64,000 nt of DNA from Thermoleptolyngbya sichuanensis A183 (GCF_013177315.1 NZ_CP053661.1:2542001-2606000), one strand, 5' to 3'; shown: positions 41,022 through 50,613, numbered from the stretch's first letter. A program made the numbers and translations. The notes: a model not told the origin generated them from the sequence alone.

Positions 41022-41324
41022 ATGACTTATGCTTCTTCCGACTCGATGACGCAAGCCCTAGCGGAATGCATCGCCCTGCTGCAAGATCTACAAACTCATG
41101 CAGCGGCCAATGATGCGTTTGATCAACTGAAAGCCCAAATTGCCGAGTCGAATCCGGCAATGGCTAATCTGCTGGAAATGTTGTGGCGAGAGGCAGTGGC
41201 AGGGCGGCGCTCGGCCGCGTTTTGGCAGCAGATTTGCGACGTGGAGCGCGACCTGACCGAAAACCTGTCGGCAAACCACTTCCAGCTTCAGCAAAACTAT
41301 CTGCGCCTGATGCAAGAGCAATAG
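41022..41324 (+). CDS. Small helical protein of unknown function
   Basis: 100 residues, predicted almost wholly helical with heptad-like leucines (LAECIALLQDLQTHAAAN, then LLEMLWREAVAGRRSAAFW). It has no cysteines or membrane segment. It has protein-like composition and an ATG preceded by a short leader. No family was recognised. It is divergent from trpS, with a MITE 22 bases after its stop. Confidence 0.65.
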   Translation: MTYASSDSMTQALAECIALLQDLQTHAAANDAFDQLKAQIAESNPAMANLLEMLWREAVAGRRSAAFWQQICDVERDLTENLSANHFQLQQNYLRLMQEQ

Positions 41325-41346
41325 CCTGGGGCGCTCGAATGAGATT

Positions 41347-41437
41347 AGGACTTACGCAGTTGGACGATTTCTCGCGGGCTGCACCCACCAGAAATCATCC
41401 AAAACCCAGAAAACCTATCGCGAGTGCGTAAGTCCTG
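41347..41437 (-). mobile_element. 91-bp MITE-like element, copy E
   Basis: Outer ends intact; inner stem partly decayed (CACCCACCAGAAATCATCC on the right arm). Flanks GAGATT and GAGATC agree at five of six positions. Confidence 0.85.
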
Positions 41438-41592
41438 GAGATCTGGAACTTGATCTGCGATTTGAGAAGATCCTCAGCAGCTTTTCAGGCACTTCTCAGA
41501 GGCTGTTCAAGGTGCGTTCAGGCGATCGCCCCATCATAGTTCTCATAAGTTCTTGGGCCCTCTACCCGTCGATTTTATGAACCGGCGGGAGA

Positions 41593-41622
41593 GGGTTTAC
41601 CAGAGCGCTTTTGGGTAAACCC
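41593..41622 (+). promoter_or_regulatory. Leader hairpin upstream of msrB
   Basis: GGGTTTACC and GGTAAACCC form a perfect 9-bp stem with a 12-base loop, 33 bases before the msrB start. No U-run follows, so it is not an evident terminator; it may be a transcript leader structure or an operator. Confidence 0.4.
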
Positions 41623-41655
41623 TGACAACCACGACCGAATAGCGATAAAGCAGCG

Positions 41656-42153
41656 ATGAAGAAGCGATACTTTTTAGGCATCAGTACGGCAGTGTTGGGG
41701 GTGGCGTGGCTTTCTCGCTATTTGCCCGGACAGCAAGGGGCAAGCGAGGCGATCGCCAGCACAACGTTCGAGATCACCAAAACAGAGGCAGAATGGCGAG
41801 CCATTCTGACACCGGAACAGTTTCGCGTGCTGCGGCAGCACGGCACCGAGTATCCCGGCAGCAGCCCCCTAGACAAGGAATATGGCAACGGCACCTATGT
41901 TTGCGCAGCCTGCGGCCTGCCGCTGTTTAGCTCCGAAACGAAGTACGACAGTGGCACAGGCTGGCCCAGCTTCTCTGCACCCATTCAAGGGGCGATCGGC
42001 GCAAGCATCGACAATTCTTTTCTGATGACTCGTACAGAGGTTCACTGTCGCCGCTGTGGGGGTCACCTTGGGCATGTGTTTGACGATGGCCCCGCGCCCA
42101 CGGGTCTTCGCTATTGCATGAATGGCGTTGCGCTGAGGTTTGTTCCAGCTTAG
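41656..42153 (+). CDS. msrB: Peptide-methionine (R)-S-oxide reductase, exported
   Basis: 165 residues. It repairs oxidised methionine in proteins. Zinc cysteines are in CAACGLPLF and CRRCGGHLGHVF. The catalytic cysteine is in RYCMNGVALRF. WPSF is also present. The N-terminus MKKRYFLGISTAVLGVAWL is a signal peptide or membrane anchor, so it probably acts in the periplasm or lumen. It is monocistronic. Confidence 0.95.
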   Translation: MKKRYFLGISTAVLGVAWLSRYLPGQQGASEAIASTTFEITKTEAEWRAILTPEQFRVLRQHGTEYPGSSPLDKEYGNGTYVCAACGLPLFSSETKYDSGTGWPSFSAPIQGAIGASIDNSFLMTRTEVHCRRCGGHLGHVFDDGPAPTGLRYCMNGVALRFVPA

Positions 42154-42248
42154 TGGAATCAGGGTGGCTTAAAGCTCAGTGGCTTAAAGCTCAGTGGCTT
42201 GCCAGCGTGATCCCAGCACTGCTCTATTCTGCTCTATTCCAATCTGCT
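42154..42248. repeat. Tandem repeats between msrB and sphS
   Basis: Nearly three copies of GTGGCTTAAAGCTCA (42166-42200) and then copies of TCTGCTCTATTCCAA. They fill the gap between the convergent genes. Confidence 0.7.
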
Positions 42249-43712
42249 CTATTCCAATAGATTTGCAGAACCCACATCAGCCCTTGGCTCTTCATAGAGC
42301 TTGATTTCCAGCCCGTCCGGTGGCTGTTTGTGAGGCTCCGGCTCTAGCCCGTTTTGCGGTAGCCAAATCCGCAGCCACGCGCCGCCTGTTTCTGGATGGT
42401 TGCTGGCCAACACTATGCCTTGATGGGCTTCCACAATTTGCCGAACGATTGCCAGACCCAGACCGCTGCTGGTGCGGTGGTATGGCTCGGCTGCACTCGA
42501 ATGAGATGAATTTGAATGAGATGAATTCGACGCTTCAGAACTGGCAGAGCAGTTGGGTGGCAAGCGCGATCGCGCTGGGTCGGCCCGATAGAACCGCTCA
42601 AACACATGGGGCAAGTCTTGCTCCGCAAATCCGGTTCCTGCGTCAAACACCTCCAGCCAAACGCCTGTTTCAGGGCTACTGTGGGTAGACTCTTCTGCAA
42701 GTCCTGTGCTGATTCGCACCGTGACCGTTTCCCAGGGCGGACTGTATTTAATGCTGTTATCTAGCAGGTTCATTAGCACGCGATAAATTCGGGCCTCATC
42801 GATCTGCACCGGCAAAGACTCTGGTCCCTGATAGCTCAACTGCACCTGCTTTTTGCGAGACAGCGGCTCCAGATTGAGCCAGGCTGCCTGCACCAGGTCG
42901 GGCAGATTGACCTGTCTCAGATGCAGGCATTGAGACGATTCGCGGTCAATCAGCGCCAAGTCTAGCAAGTCTTGCACCAGGTCACTGAGACGAATAGATT
43001 CCCCAATTAGCCGATTGACCCAGCCCCGCAGCGCTGGATCGAGCCGAGTTTGCAGCGTTTCGGCAATCAGTCGGATAGAGGTGAGGGGGGTTTTTAACTC
43101 GTGGGCTACGTCGGAAGCCCAGCGATCGAGTTTCTGCCTGAGCTGCACCGATTCTTGACGGCTTTCCAAAAACACGCCGACATGCTGCTTGGGCAGGGGA
43201 ACCGCATAGCCCCGCAGCACGTAAGAGCGCTGGCGAGTTAGCTGCAACACGTCTGGGCTGACGGGGTAGAACACCCAGTCTTTCTGGCATAGCGTTTTGG
43301 AATTACGGGCTTGCTCCACGAGGTCGTCTAGCTCGTAGGAGCGCACCAGTTCCAGCAGCAGGCGGGGATTTTCGGGCTGGTTCGGCGGCGCGGGGGTAAG
43401 GTCTAAGAGCGATCGCGCTTCAGGGTTGCACCAGACCAGGCGGTTTTCGTCATCAAGATGCAGATAGCCAACGGGCGCAGCCTCCAAGATGGAGCGGTAG
43501 GTAGACACCTCCGCCGCCAACTGCTGCTGAATCCGCTGCTGGTGGGCCACCGTCAGGGCAAGCTGAGACGTAGCCGAAAAGGGAGAAGTTTCCACATCTG
43601 CGGCCCGCAGTTCCCGAAGCAGTCGGGTGAGGCGCTGGCGCTGGCGAATCTGCTGCCAGCACAATAGCCCCAAACCAATGAGCAGCCCCAGCAAGAAATC
43701 GAGAATACCCAC
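42249..43712 (-). CDS. sphS: SphS-like (PhoR-type) sensor histidine kinase
   Basis: About 487 residues. An N-terminal membrane helix (ILDFLLGLLIGLGLL) is followed by a PAS domain (EAAPVGYLHLDDENRLVWCN). The phospho-acceptor helix is WASDVAHELKTPLTSIRL, the ATP site has LMNLLDNSIKYSPP, FDAGTGFAEQDLPHVFERFY and GSGLGLAIV. The order matches cyanobacterial SphS, the phosphate-limitation sensor. I choose the GTG at 43712 because AAAGGA lies six bases upstream and it gives MGILDFLLG; a TTG 12 codons earlier is weaker. It follows its response regulator on the same strand. Assignment to phosphate rather than another signal is by similarity only. Confidence 0.85.
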   Translation of the reverse strand: MGILDFLLGLLIGLGLLCWQQIRQRQRLTRLLRELRAADVETSPFSATSQLALTVAHQQRIQQQLAAEVSTYRSILEAAPVGYLHLDDENRLVWCNPEARSLLDLTPAPPNQPENPRLLLELVRSYELDDLVEQARNSKTLCQKDWVFYPVSPDVLQLTRQRSYVLRGYAVPLPKQHVGVFLESRQESVQLRQKLDRWASDVAHELKTPLTSIRLIAETLQTRLDPALRGWVNRLIGESIRLSDLVQDLLDLALIDRESSQCLHLRQVNLPDLVQAAWLNLEPLSRKKQVQLSYQGPESLPVQIDEARIYRVLMNLLDNSIKYSPPWETVTVRISTGLAEESTHSSPETGVWLEVFDAGTGFAEQDLPHVFERFYRADPARSRLPPNCSASSEASNSSHSNSSHSSAAEPYHRTSSGLGLAIVRQIVEAHQGIVLASNHPETGGAWLRIWLPQNGLEPEPHKQPPDGLEIKLYEEPRADVGSANLLE

Positions 43713-43766
43713 CGCAGATCCTTTGAGAGTACCTCTGAAAGCCCCCAATCAGCCGCTCCAGGGCGC

Positions 43767-44528
43767 TTAGCCGAAGCGATAGCCAAACCCGCGCACCGTG
43801 TTCAAATATTCGGGGTGACTAGGGTCTAGCTCTAGCTTTTCGCGCAGCCAGCGAATGTGGACATCCACCGTCTTGCTGTCGCCCATGAAATCAGGCCCCC
43901 ACACCTTTTCGATGAGCTGCTCTCGCGACCACACGCGCCGGGGATGGGTCATAAACAGTTCCAGGATGCGGAACTCTTTGGGCGAGAGGTTGATAGCTTC
44001 ACCGCGCACCGTCACGCGACACTCTTGCGGAAACAGGGTAATATCCTGGAACCTCAGGTTGGCATCCCCGATCTGGGGTTGGGCCTGGCGATAGCGACGC
44101 AGCAGCGCTCGACAGCGGGCAATCAGTTCCCGCATTCCGAAGGGCTTGGTGAGATAGTCATCTGCGCCTACCTCTAGCCCAACCACGCGATCGGTTTCGC
44201 TACCTTTGGCGCTGAGGATGAGAATTGGTACGGTGCTGCCGTTGTGGCGGATCAGACGGCACAGATCCAATCCGTTCACGTAGGGCAACATTAAGTCCAG
44301 AATAATCAGGTCGATCTCAAACTCGGCGTAATCACCCTCGTCGGCGCGGGTCGTGATCTCCAGCGCGGCCCGCCCGTCCTCTGCCACGAGTACGTCGTAG
44401 CCTTCGTCGCTGAGGGCGAGCTTAATCGTTTCACGAATGAGTTCTTCGTCTTCCACCAGCAGCACGCGACCGAGCTTGACATCGGTCTGAAGCAGCTTGC
44501 TATCTGGCGCTGGGGTGTCCTGAATCAT
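43767..44528 (-). CDS. sphR: SphR-like (PhoB/OmpR-family) response regulator
   Basis: About 253 residues. A receiver domain (VLLVEDEELIRETIKLAL, phospho-Asp in LIILDLMLPYVNG, Lys in DDYLTKPFG) is joined to a winged-helix DNA-binding domain (LSPKEFRILELFMTHPRRVWSREQL, VDVHIRWLREKLE, TVRGFGYRF). It precedes the kinase by about 50 bases, forming a two-gene operon. In cyanobacteria SphR binds pho boxes and activates phosphate-starvation genes. Start is MIQDTP or MASMIQ three codons earlier. No clear pho box was seen upstream. Confidence 0.87.
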   Translation of the reverse strand: MIQDTPAPDSKLLQTDVKLGRVLLVEDEELIRETIKLALSDEGYDVLVAEDGRAALEITTRADEGDYAEFEIDLIILDLMLPYVNGLDLCRLIRHNGSTVPILILSAKGSETDRVVGLEVGADDYLTKPFGMRELIARCRALLRRYRQAQPQIGDANLRFQDITLFPQECRVTVRGEAINLSPKEFRILELFMTHPRRVWSREQLIEKVWGPDFMGDSKTVDVHIRWLREKLELDPSHPEYLNTVRGFGYRFG

Positions 44529-44688
44529 GGAGGCCATGAATTTTTTGCGGTGAATCTTCAGGCCAATCTTACCAAATTGGTCGAAACAGATTGAGGGCGC
44601 TCGCTCGCGCAATTTTAAGGAATCCTTAAAACTGGTCAGAAAGCCTGCATTAAGCCTGCATTGAGCCTGCGTCCGTCCTGCGCCCTAC

Positions 44689-45018
44689 TCAACCGCCGCA
44701 GCAGCGATCAATCCCCAGACTGTCTAGCAGCAAATCGCTGACTGCATTGGCCACAGCAAACTCGCTAAAAAAACTGTGGGAAAAGTCAAACGCCTGCATT
44801 TCCGTCACCAAGGCAATTACCAGCGACCCCAAATCTGTTTCCCCTTCCATGCGATGTCGCACAAACACCTGCGCCGCCCGTCGGGCAATCTCTGCATTCA
44901 CTGCTTCGGGGATAAACTCTTCGTCGAGCCAGCGGTGCAGCGCCGCCTGGAGCCATTCGCCCTCCTGCTGGGGATGGGTCGCCACGGGCAGGGTAATTGC
45001 TGGAATCGGTTCAGCCAT
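44689..45018 (-). CDS. Small protein of unknown function
   Basis: About 109 residues. Begins MAEPIPAITLPVATHPQQ; the central part, LQAALHRWLDEEFIPEAVNAEIARRAAQVFVRHRM, and later VIALVTEMQAFDFSHSFFSEF look helical. It ends with GIDRCCGG. No family I can name with confidence. It is upstream of sphR on the same strand. A longer frame exists upstream but is repeat-like. Confidence 0.65.
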   Translation of the reverse strand: MAEPIPAITLPVATHPQQEGEWLQAALHRWLDEEFIPEAVNAEIARRAAQVFVRHRMEGETDLGSLVIALVTEMQAFDFSHSFFSEFAVANAVSDLLLDSLGIDRCCGG

Positions 45019-45048
45019 AAGCAATTCTGAGGCAACTTCGAGTCTGAG

Positions 45049-45175
45049 GCAACTTTGAGACAAATTTTTGAGACGAATTTGAGACGAATTTGAGACGAAT
45101 TTGAGACAAGCTTGAAATAACGTCGCGTTTGAAATTCGTGTTTGAGATTCGCGTTTGAAAGTCGCGTTTGCAACA
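45049..45175. repeat. Tandem repeat GAGACGAATTT / GCGTTTGA
   Basis: Three to four copies of the 11-mer GAGACGAATTT followed by inverse-like copies of GAAATTCGTGTTTGA. It occupies most of the divergent gap between the small protein and aat, where promoters are expected. Confidence 0.7.
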
Positions 45176-45225
45176 ACTTCGCGCCTGACTCAGCGATTTC
45201 GCAGTCTGTTCCGTAGGATGAGGGT

Positions 45226-45813
45226 ATGACCTGGTATCAGTATGACATTGAGGCGATCGTCCAGCGCTATGCCCAGGGATATTTCTTGATGGCAGAAGAC
45301 ACAGGCGACTCGCTGGGTTGGTATTCCAGCCAGCAGCGGACGCTGATCCCGCTGGATGATCGGTTTCGGTATCCGCGATCGCTCCAGCGGGTGCTGAACC
45401 AAAACCGCTTTTCGGTGGCGATCGATCGTGCCTTTTCAGAGGTTGTGGACGGCTGCGCCGACCGCGACACCACCTGGATCTCCAGCGAACTGAAGGTGAT
45501 TTATCAGGAACTCCATCGCGCGGGCTATGCCCACAGCTTTGAAACCTGGCAGGGCGATGAGTTGGCGGGCGGCATTTTGGGGATTATTGTCGGCGGTGCG
45601 TTTATTGGCGAGTCGATGTTTTATCGAATTCCCGACGGGTCGAAGGTAGCGATGGTGAAGCTGGTGGAGCGATTGCGCGATCGCCAGTTTGTCCTCTTCG
45701 ACGCGCAAATGATGAACCCCCACCTGGCCCGCTTTGGAGCCTACATCGTCAGCAACCGCGAGTATCGCAAGCTGTTGCAGCGGGCCGCTGAGATCCGTCC
45801 CTCGCTGCTTTAG
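45226..45813 (+). CDS. aat: Leucyl/phenylalanyl-tRNA-protein transferase
   Basis: 195 residues. It adds Leu or Phe to the N-terminus of proteins bearing basic N-termini, marking them for ClpS/ClpAP. Seen are [58 protein letters not shown] and [16 protein letters not shown]. The site GGATGAGGG precedes the ATG. It is monocistronic. Confidence 0.94.
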   Translation: MTWYQYDIEAIVQRYAQGYFLMAEDTGDSLGWYSSQQRTLIPLDDRFRYPRSLQRVLNQNRFSVAIDRAFSEVVDGCADRDTTWISSELKVIYQELHRAGYAHSFETWQGDELAGGILGIIVGGAFIGESMFYRIPDGSKVAMVKLVERLRDRQFVLFDAQMMNPHLARFGAYIVSNREYRKLLQRAAEIRPSLL

Positions 45814-45911
45814 GGGACGAACGGCAGATAAACACAGCAGATAAACCCCGCCCATATCGAGAACTGGAGTTTTCTCTCTAGAACTGGTCTTGCCCTGTAG
45901 AACGGGTTTAG

Positions 45912-45933
45912 GCTTCCAGAAGCCGTCTTTTGG
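45912..45933 (+). terminator. Weak terminator candidate after aat
   Basis: GGCTTCCAGAAGCC folds into a short hairpin followed by GTCTTTTGG. The stem is only five or six pairs long. Confidence 0.3.
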
Positions 45934-45988
45934 AACTTGGGGAAGTAGGCACCCTAGAGTTACTGAACCTTAATGGTTTCGGGATAAA

Positions 45989-46060
45989 AGCCGGTGATGA
46001 GATTTGAACTCACGGCCGCTCGATTACGAATCGAGTGCTCTACCACTGAGCTACACCGGC
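45989..46060 (-). tRNA. tRNA-Thr (anticodon CGU)
   Basis: The minus strand folds into a complete 72-base cloverleaf: acceptor GCCGGTG/CACCGGC, D stem GCTC/GAGC, anticodon stem CTCGA/TCGAG with loop TTCGTAA, variable loop CGGCC and T loop TTCAAAT. The anticodon CGT reads ACG threonine codons. CCA is not encoded. Confidence 0.97.
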
Positions 46061-46464
46061 AAGGCTGCATCGAGCGCTGCAAAGTCAATTTTTACAGACA
46101 ATCATGAATTATAGCAGCCCTGACTAATTTATGAAATGGGTTTCTGCGCCCAGAGTTGGGCTGCGCGGGTCTTCTACGCTTCCAAAAATCGATAGGACTT
46201 ACGCAGTTGGACAATTTCTCGTGGGTGCAGCCCATGAGAAATTGTCCAAAACCCAAAGACCTTATCGCAAATGCGTAAGTCCTGATCGATTCAGACCAGT
46301 CTATCTGGGATTGCTCCGGGTTGCCCTGTAGTCATAGCCAGTTGCTATGAAACAGCGGGGCGATGCCCAAAGCTGCAAAAGCTACAAAAGCACCTATCAT
46401 GAGTAGGTCTATTTTCAGCGCTTGCTTTGGAGCGCTTTGAGCGAACTAGATTTGGGTGTTGCCG
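46061..46464. other. Spacer between tRNA-Thr and the M15 peptidase
   Basis: A 404-base gap with MITE copy F. No gene seen. Confidence 0.5.
46194..46284 (-). mobile_element. 91-bp MITE-like element, copy F
   Basis: Both ends intact. The inner stem has A-T where other copies have G-C (GGACAATTTCTC with GAGAAATTGTCC), so both arms changed together. Exact flanking duplication ATCGAT at 46188-46193 and 46285-46290. Confidence 0.88.
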
Positions 46465-47796
46465 ATGGTACAACTGATTCTGCGTGTGAATACAGCAACC
46501 GTGTTTAAGCTGCGGCCCGAGCCGACTTCTCTGTTGCAGCCCAATGAAATGGTGGCGATCGCCTCTGGCAACACCTACCCGCTGCATTCCTACGCCTACG
46601 CCAATATCAATGGCTCCTTCAACGGACATATAAAGTTTGCATTGCAAAACCGAACCATCAACGGATTCAACACTTGGTTTGTGTCGAGTCTGGATGCTCA
46701 AGTCGAAGCCAACGGGGTGGTGGTCTACCCGCACGAAGATCAAGAGAGCATACCGATCCTCTGGATTAATCAAAATACGATCCTGAAGCGCCGCCCAGTC
46801 GATTCATCTGTGTTGTCCCCGTCAGAACGAGTCTCGATCCAGCGGGGTTGCATGATCAACCTGCATTCCTACGCCTTCGCCGACGCGCAGGGCGAATTTA
46901 ACAACCATATTAAGTTTGCCATCCGCGATCGCATTGATTTTATCAACGGGCTAAGCACCTGGTTCGTGTTCAATCAGCACGCTTTCGTCACCTTTGATGG
47001 AGACGTGGTGTATCCCCCCGAAGACCCCAATGCGTTTATCTTGAGAATTACGCAAAACACGCTGTTCAAACGTCGCCCGGTGCAGTCGTCGCAGCTTGCG
47101 CCCAACGAACAGGCTCCTGCTGTTCCGGGGACGCTGCTGGTGATTGACAACTATGCCTTTGCCGATGCCCAAGGATCGTTCAACTCACACATCAAGTTTG
47201 CCCTCAAGTACGTCAAAGACAATATCTACGGGTTTAACACCTGGTATGTATTTGACCAACATGCGCGAGTCGAGCAGGCAGGCAGAGTCGTTTATCCCAG
47301 ACCCCAACCGACTCCGCCGCCGCCCCCGCCGCCCCCGCCGCCACCCCCACCGCCCCCGCCACCCCAGTACACGGGTCGGCCGTTTCGCCTGCCGGGCTAT
47401 TCCTCCACGTTTTATACCGACCAGCCGATTATTCCCAACGGCAACTTTACCTGGGGCGAGGCAACCAAGAACGCGACGCGCATTCCTGCCACCAAGGCGA
47501 TCGCCGACAATATCCTGGCCCTGGCGCGGGAGCTGCAACGGGTGCGAAACCAGATTGGCCGCCCCTTCCAGGTCAATTCCTGGTATCGTCCGCCAGATGT
47601 CAACTCGGCAGTGGGCGGAGCAACCAACAGCCAGCACCTCTACGGCAAGGCGGTCGATGTGCAGGTGCAGGGCCTGAGCGGTCGCCAGGTGGCGAATGCA
47701 GTGATGCTGTCCTGGAATGGCGGCATTGGCATCTACAGCAACATGCCGAACGTGATCCACCTGGATATCGGGCCGAAGCGCACCTGGGGGTTTTAG
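46465..47796 (+). CDS. Repeat-polyproline-peptidase M15 protein
   Basis: 443 residues. Three repeats of about 90 residues come first, each with a version of (N)T(x)FKRRP, then LHSYAFADAQG and F(N)xHIKFA...GFNTWFV; they may be wall- or sugar-binding modules. Next is a run of about 17 prolines. The last 145 residues are an M15-type D,D-peptidase: zinc ligands His391 and Asp398 in SQHLYGKAVDV and His432 in VIHLDIG, with SWYRP before. It probably trims peptidoglycan side chains. There is no obvious signal peptide, which is odd for such an enzyme. Start is the ATG giving MVQLIL; two in-frame codons upstream (GTG, TTG) are less likely. Confidence 0.87.
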   Translation: MVQLILRVNTATVFKLRPEPTSLLQPNEMVAIASGNTYPLHSYAYANINGSFNGHIKFALQNRTINGFNTWFVSSLDAQVEANGVVVYPHEDQESIPILWINQNTILKRRPVDSSVLSPSERVSIQRGCMINLHSYAFADAQGEFNNHIKFAIRDRIDFINGLSTWFVFNQHAFVTFDGDVVYPPEDPNAFILRITQNTLFKRRPVQSSQLAPNEQAPAVPGTLLVIDNYAFADAQGSFNSHIKFALKYVKDNIYGFNTWYVFDQHARVEQAGRVVYPRPQPTPPPPPPPPPPPPPPPPPQYTGRPFRLPGYSSTFYTDQPIIPNGNFTWGEATKNATRIPATKAIADNILALARELQRVRNQIGRPFQVNSWYRPPDVNSAVGGATNSQHLYGKAVDVQVQGLSGRQVANAVMLSWNGGIGIYSNMPNVIHLDIGPKRTWGF

Positions 47797-47981
47797 GGAC
47801 GCAGCCATCTCCCACCGAGGGCGAGCGTCCCGTCACACGATTGCTCAGGGCTGACGCAGGCGCGTCTCTAGTCCAAAAAGATAAGCTGTAGCAACCTAGA
47901 CCCCCGTTTTGCTGTCGTTGCTTCAGCACTGTTTCAACGTCTCTCGTGTCAGTCCTGCTCATTTTTTAGGAGCGAGTCTTT

Positions 47982-49040
47982 ATGCGTTACCTTTGTCGTC
48001 CAGGCTGTCGGTGTTCTTTTATTCCCCCGGTGATTGCAGAGCATCTTGCCCGCAAAGGGGTTGACGATGCCCGCGTCAGCTATCAGCAGAGCCGCAAGAT
48101 GCGAGAAAAACGGAAAGCGACCGCCGCCGCTGTCAGCATGGCGACCTTTACCGGGGCGGCTCCTGTGGGCAAGAGCGATCGCCTCGTTTACGACTGCGAA
48201 CAAACCTGGCAGCAGCGGCTCAAGCTGGTGCGCGGCGAGTCTGATCCAGAAACGGGCGATGCCGACGTGACGACTATTCACAACTACGCAGGTGTCGTCC
48301 GCGACTATTTCCAAACCGTCATGGGGCGCAACTCGATTGACAACCTGGGCATGGATTTGATCCTGAATGTCCACTTCGGCGTGCGCTATCTCAACGCCTT
48401 TTGGGACGGGGACGAAATGACCTTTGGCGATGGCGATGGCAAAATCTTCAACAGCTTCGCCAACTCTCTGGATGTGGTGGCCCACGAGCTAACCCACGGC
48501 GTAATTCAGTTCACCGCCAATCTGGAATACAAGGGGCAATCGGGGGCGCTAAACGAACACTTCGCTGATGTGTTTGGCACTGCCATTACGCAATATGCCG
48601 AAGGGCAAACCGCCAGCACCGCCGACTGGCTGATTGGCGATGAGATTATGGGGCCGACGCTGTATGGCGAGGCGCTGCGGTCGATGAAGGAGCCAGGAAC
48701 AGCTTACGATAACGACCTGCTGGGCAAAGATCCACAGCCTGGGCACATGCGCGACTATTTCAGCGGCCCCGAAGATAACTTTGGTGTGCATATCAACAGC
48801 GGCATTCCCAACAAGGCGTTTTACCTGACCGCGATGGAAATTGGCACCGAGAATGCAGCCTACATTTGGTTTAGTGCGCTGCAAAAGCTTTGGCCCACGG
48901 CTCAGTTCGACGATGCAGTGGCAGTGATTGTGACGGCTGCCCGCGAATTGACTCGCGATGGCAAGGTTCCTTTGGGATCAACGCAGGTGGTGCGCTCGGC
49001 GTTTAAGGCAGTTGGGCTGCCAGTCGGAGCAGGTCTATAG
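47982..49040 (+). CDS. Thermolysin-family (M4) metalloprotease, protealysin-like
   Basis: 352 residues. The zinc site is HELTH (His168, Glu169, His172) in VVAHELTHGVIQF, with third ligand Glu192 in GALNEHFADVFG. GVHINSGIPNKAFY and the final helix are typical. The pro-part is only about 60 residues, starting MRYLCRPGCRCSFIPP, with no signal peptide. This matches the protealysin group, which has a short propeptide carrying a conserved Pro-Pro motif. AGGAG precedes the ATG by nine bases. It is probably secreted by an unusual route or acts on lysis. Confidence 0.92.
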   Translation: MRYLCRPGCRCSFIPPVIAEHLARKGVDDARVSYQQSRKMREKRKATAAAVSMATFTGAAPVGKSDRLVYDCEQTWQQRLKLVRGESDPETGDADVTTIHNYAGVVRDYFQTVMGRNSIDNLGMDLILNVHFGVRYLNAFWDGDEMTFGDGDGKIFNSFANSLDVVAHELTHGVIQFTANLEYKGQSGALNEHFADVFGTAITQYAEGQTASTADWLIGDEIMGPTLYGEALRSMKEPGTAYDNDLLGKDPQPGHMRDYFSGPEDNFGVHINSGIPNKAFYLTAMEIGTENAAYIWFSALQKLWPTAQFDDAVAVIVTAARELTRDGKVPLGSTQVVRSAFKAVGLPVGAGL

Positions 49041-49116
49041 AGGACGCGAGTGGACGAGGGTTTGGGGATCTGGCTGCATAGCTCCAGGGAGAATGAGACA
49101 GATCCCCATGATTCGG

Positions 49117-50613
49117 CTAGGCGACCTTTTCCTTGGCAGCGGCTTCGGCAGTTGCATCTGGAGTTGCTGCGTCGGGAGTTGGATGCTCCGAAGTCGCAGC
49201 GGCTTCATCGGCTTCGGCCTGCGGCTCATCATCCGACTCTGGCAACCCCTTGATGCGGCGGTAGATCTTCTCGTACTCGCGGGCTGAGTGATCCCAGGCA
49301 AAATCCTGACGCATAGCCCGCTGCTGGAGCGATCGCCACTGGTCTTTGTACTGGAAGCCTTCCCAGGCGCGGATCATGCAGGTATACAGATCCAGCGGCT
49401 CGTAGCGGTCAAAGCAGTAGCCCGTGCCTTCATTTTCTGAGGGGACGTGGTGCTGCACCGTGTCCACTAGGCCACCCGTGCGCCGCACGATGGGAATCGA
49501 GCCATAGCGCATGGCAATCATCTGGCTGATGCCACAGGGTTCAAATCGCGACGGCATCAAGAAGGCATCGGTGCCTGCATAGATGCGACGGGCTAGGGTG
49601 TCATTGTGCAGTAAGTACACGGCAACGCGGCCAGGGTGGCGCGAGGCAATATGCCATAGCTCGGTTTCATAATAGCGATCGCCCGTGCCCAGCACCACCA
49701 CCTGACCATCCGTATAGGAGATGAATCGATCCAGCATTTGGATCACTAGATCCAGACCCTTCTGTTCCACCAGGCGCGTCACCATGCCCAGCAAAAAGGC
49801 CTTGGAATTCACCTCTAGCCCCAGTTCTTCTTGCAGCGCAATTTTGTTTTCGCGGCGGTTTTCCAAAGTATCGGCAGTAAAGTTTTGCGGAATCTGGCGA
49901 TCGCGCTCTGGGTCAAACAGCCCTTGGTCAATGCCGTTGAGAATCCCCACGAGCTTGCCGCTAATGTAGGACAGCAGCCCTTCTAGCTGTTCGCCATACT
50001 CCGGCGTTTTGATTTGCTCGGCATAGGTCGGCGAAACCGTCGTCACCATATCCGCAAACTGCACCGCCGCCGCCATCGTGTTGTGCCCCTGCATATACCA
50101 CGGGCACCAGGTCATCTGCTCCAGTCGCCAGCGCCACGGCCCCTGATAGGCCAGGTTGTGAATCGTGAAAACGGTCTTGATGTCTTCGGTTTCGTGCATC
50201 CACACGGGAATCATGCCCGCGTGCCAGTCATGACAGTGAATCACGTCCGGTCGCCAATAGTTCCAGGCAAACTCGGAAGCTGCATTGGCAAACAGCGTGA
50301 ACCGCCAGTCTTCGTCTTCCCCGTAGTAGATGCGGCGGGGCATAAAGGAGGGATGCCCAAACAGATAAACCGGGACATCGGTTCTGGGCAGCTTGCTTTC
50401 AAAAATTTTGAAATTCTGAAACATTGCCGTGCCAGACCAGACGGGCTTTTTGGGAATTTCCATCTTGTCTGGCAAAAAGCCGTAGTAGGGCATAAAGATG
50501 CGAACATCGTGCCCCATCTGCCGCAGCACCTTGGGCAGTGCGCCCACCACATCGCCCATGCCGCCTGCTTTTGCCACCGGGGCCGCTTCGGCCGCCACAA
50601 ACAAAATTCGCAT
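49117..50613 (-). CDS. glgA: Glycogen synthase (ADP-glucose)
   Basis: 498 residues, GT5 family. It extends alpha-1,4-glucan from ADP-glucose. Begins [21 protein letters not shown], containing the ADP-glucose-binding K-x-G-G motif; later segments include [36 protein letters not shown] and [27 protein letters not shown]. The C-terminal 40 residues are an Ala/Glu/Thr-rich tail of low complexity. Start is set by the family and a GGGGGG site; the longer frame upstream is not conserved-looking. Confidence 0.96.
   Translation of the reverse strand: MRILFVAAEAAPVAKAGGMGDVVGALPKVLRQMGHDVRIFMPYYGFLPDKMEIPKKPVWSGTAMFQNFKIFESKLPRTDVPVYLFGHPSFMPRRIYYGEDEDWRFTLFANAASEFAWNYWRPDVIHCHDWHAGMIPVWMHETEDIKTVFTIHNLAYQGPWRWRLEQMTWCPWYMQGHNTMAAAVQFADMVTTVSPTYAEQIKTPEYGEQLEGLLSYISGKLVGILNGIDQGLFDPERDRQIPQNFTADTLENRRENKIALQEELGLEVNSKAFLLGMVTRLVEQKGLDLVIQMLDRFISYTDGQVVVLGTGDRYYETELWHIASRHPGRVAVYLLHNDTLARRIYAGTDAFLMPSRFEPCGISQMIAMRYGSIPIVRRTGGLVDTVQHHVPSENEGTGYCFDRYEPLDLYTCMIRAWEGFQYKDQWRSLQQRAMRQDFAWDHSAREYEKIYRRIKGLPESDDEPQAEADEAAATSEHPTPDAATPDATAEAAAKEKVA

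Larger units (their letters stand above)
41325..41655. other. Spacer upstream of msrB
   Basis: A 331-base gap containing MITE copy E and a strong hairpin in the presumed msrB leader. No gene seen. Confidence 0.5.
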
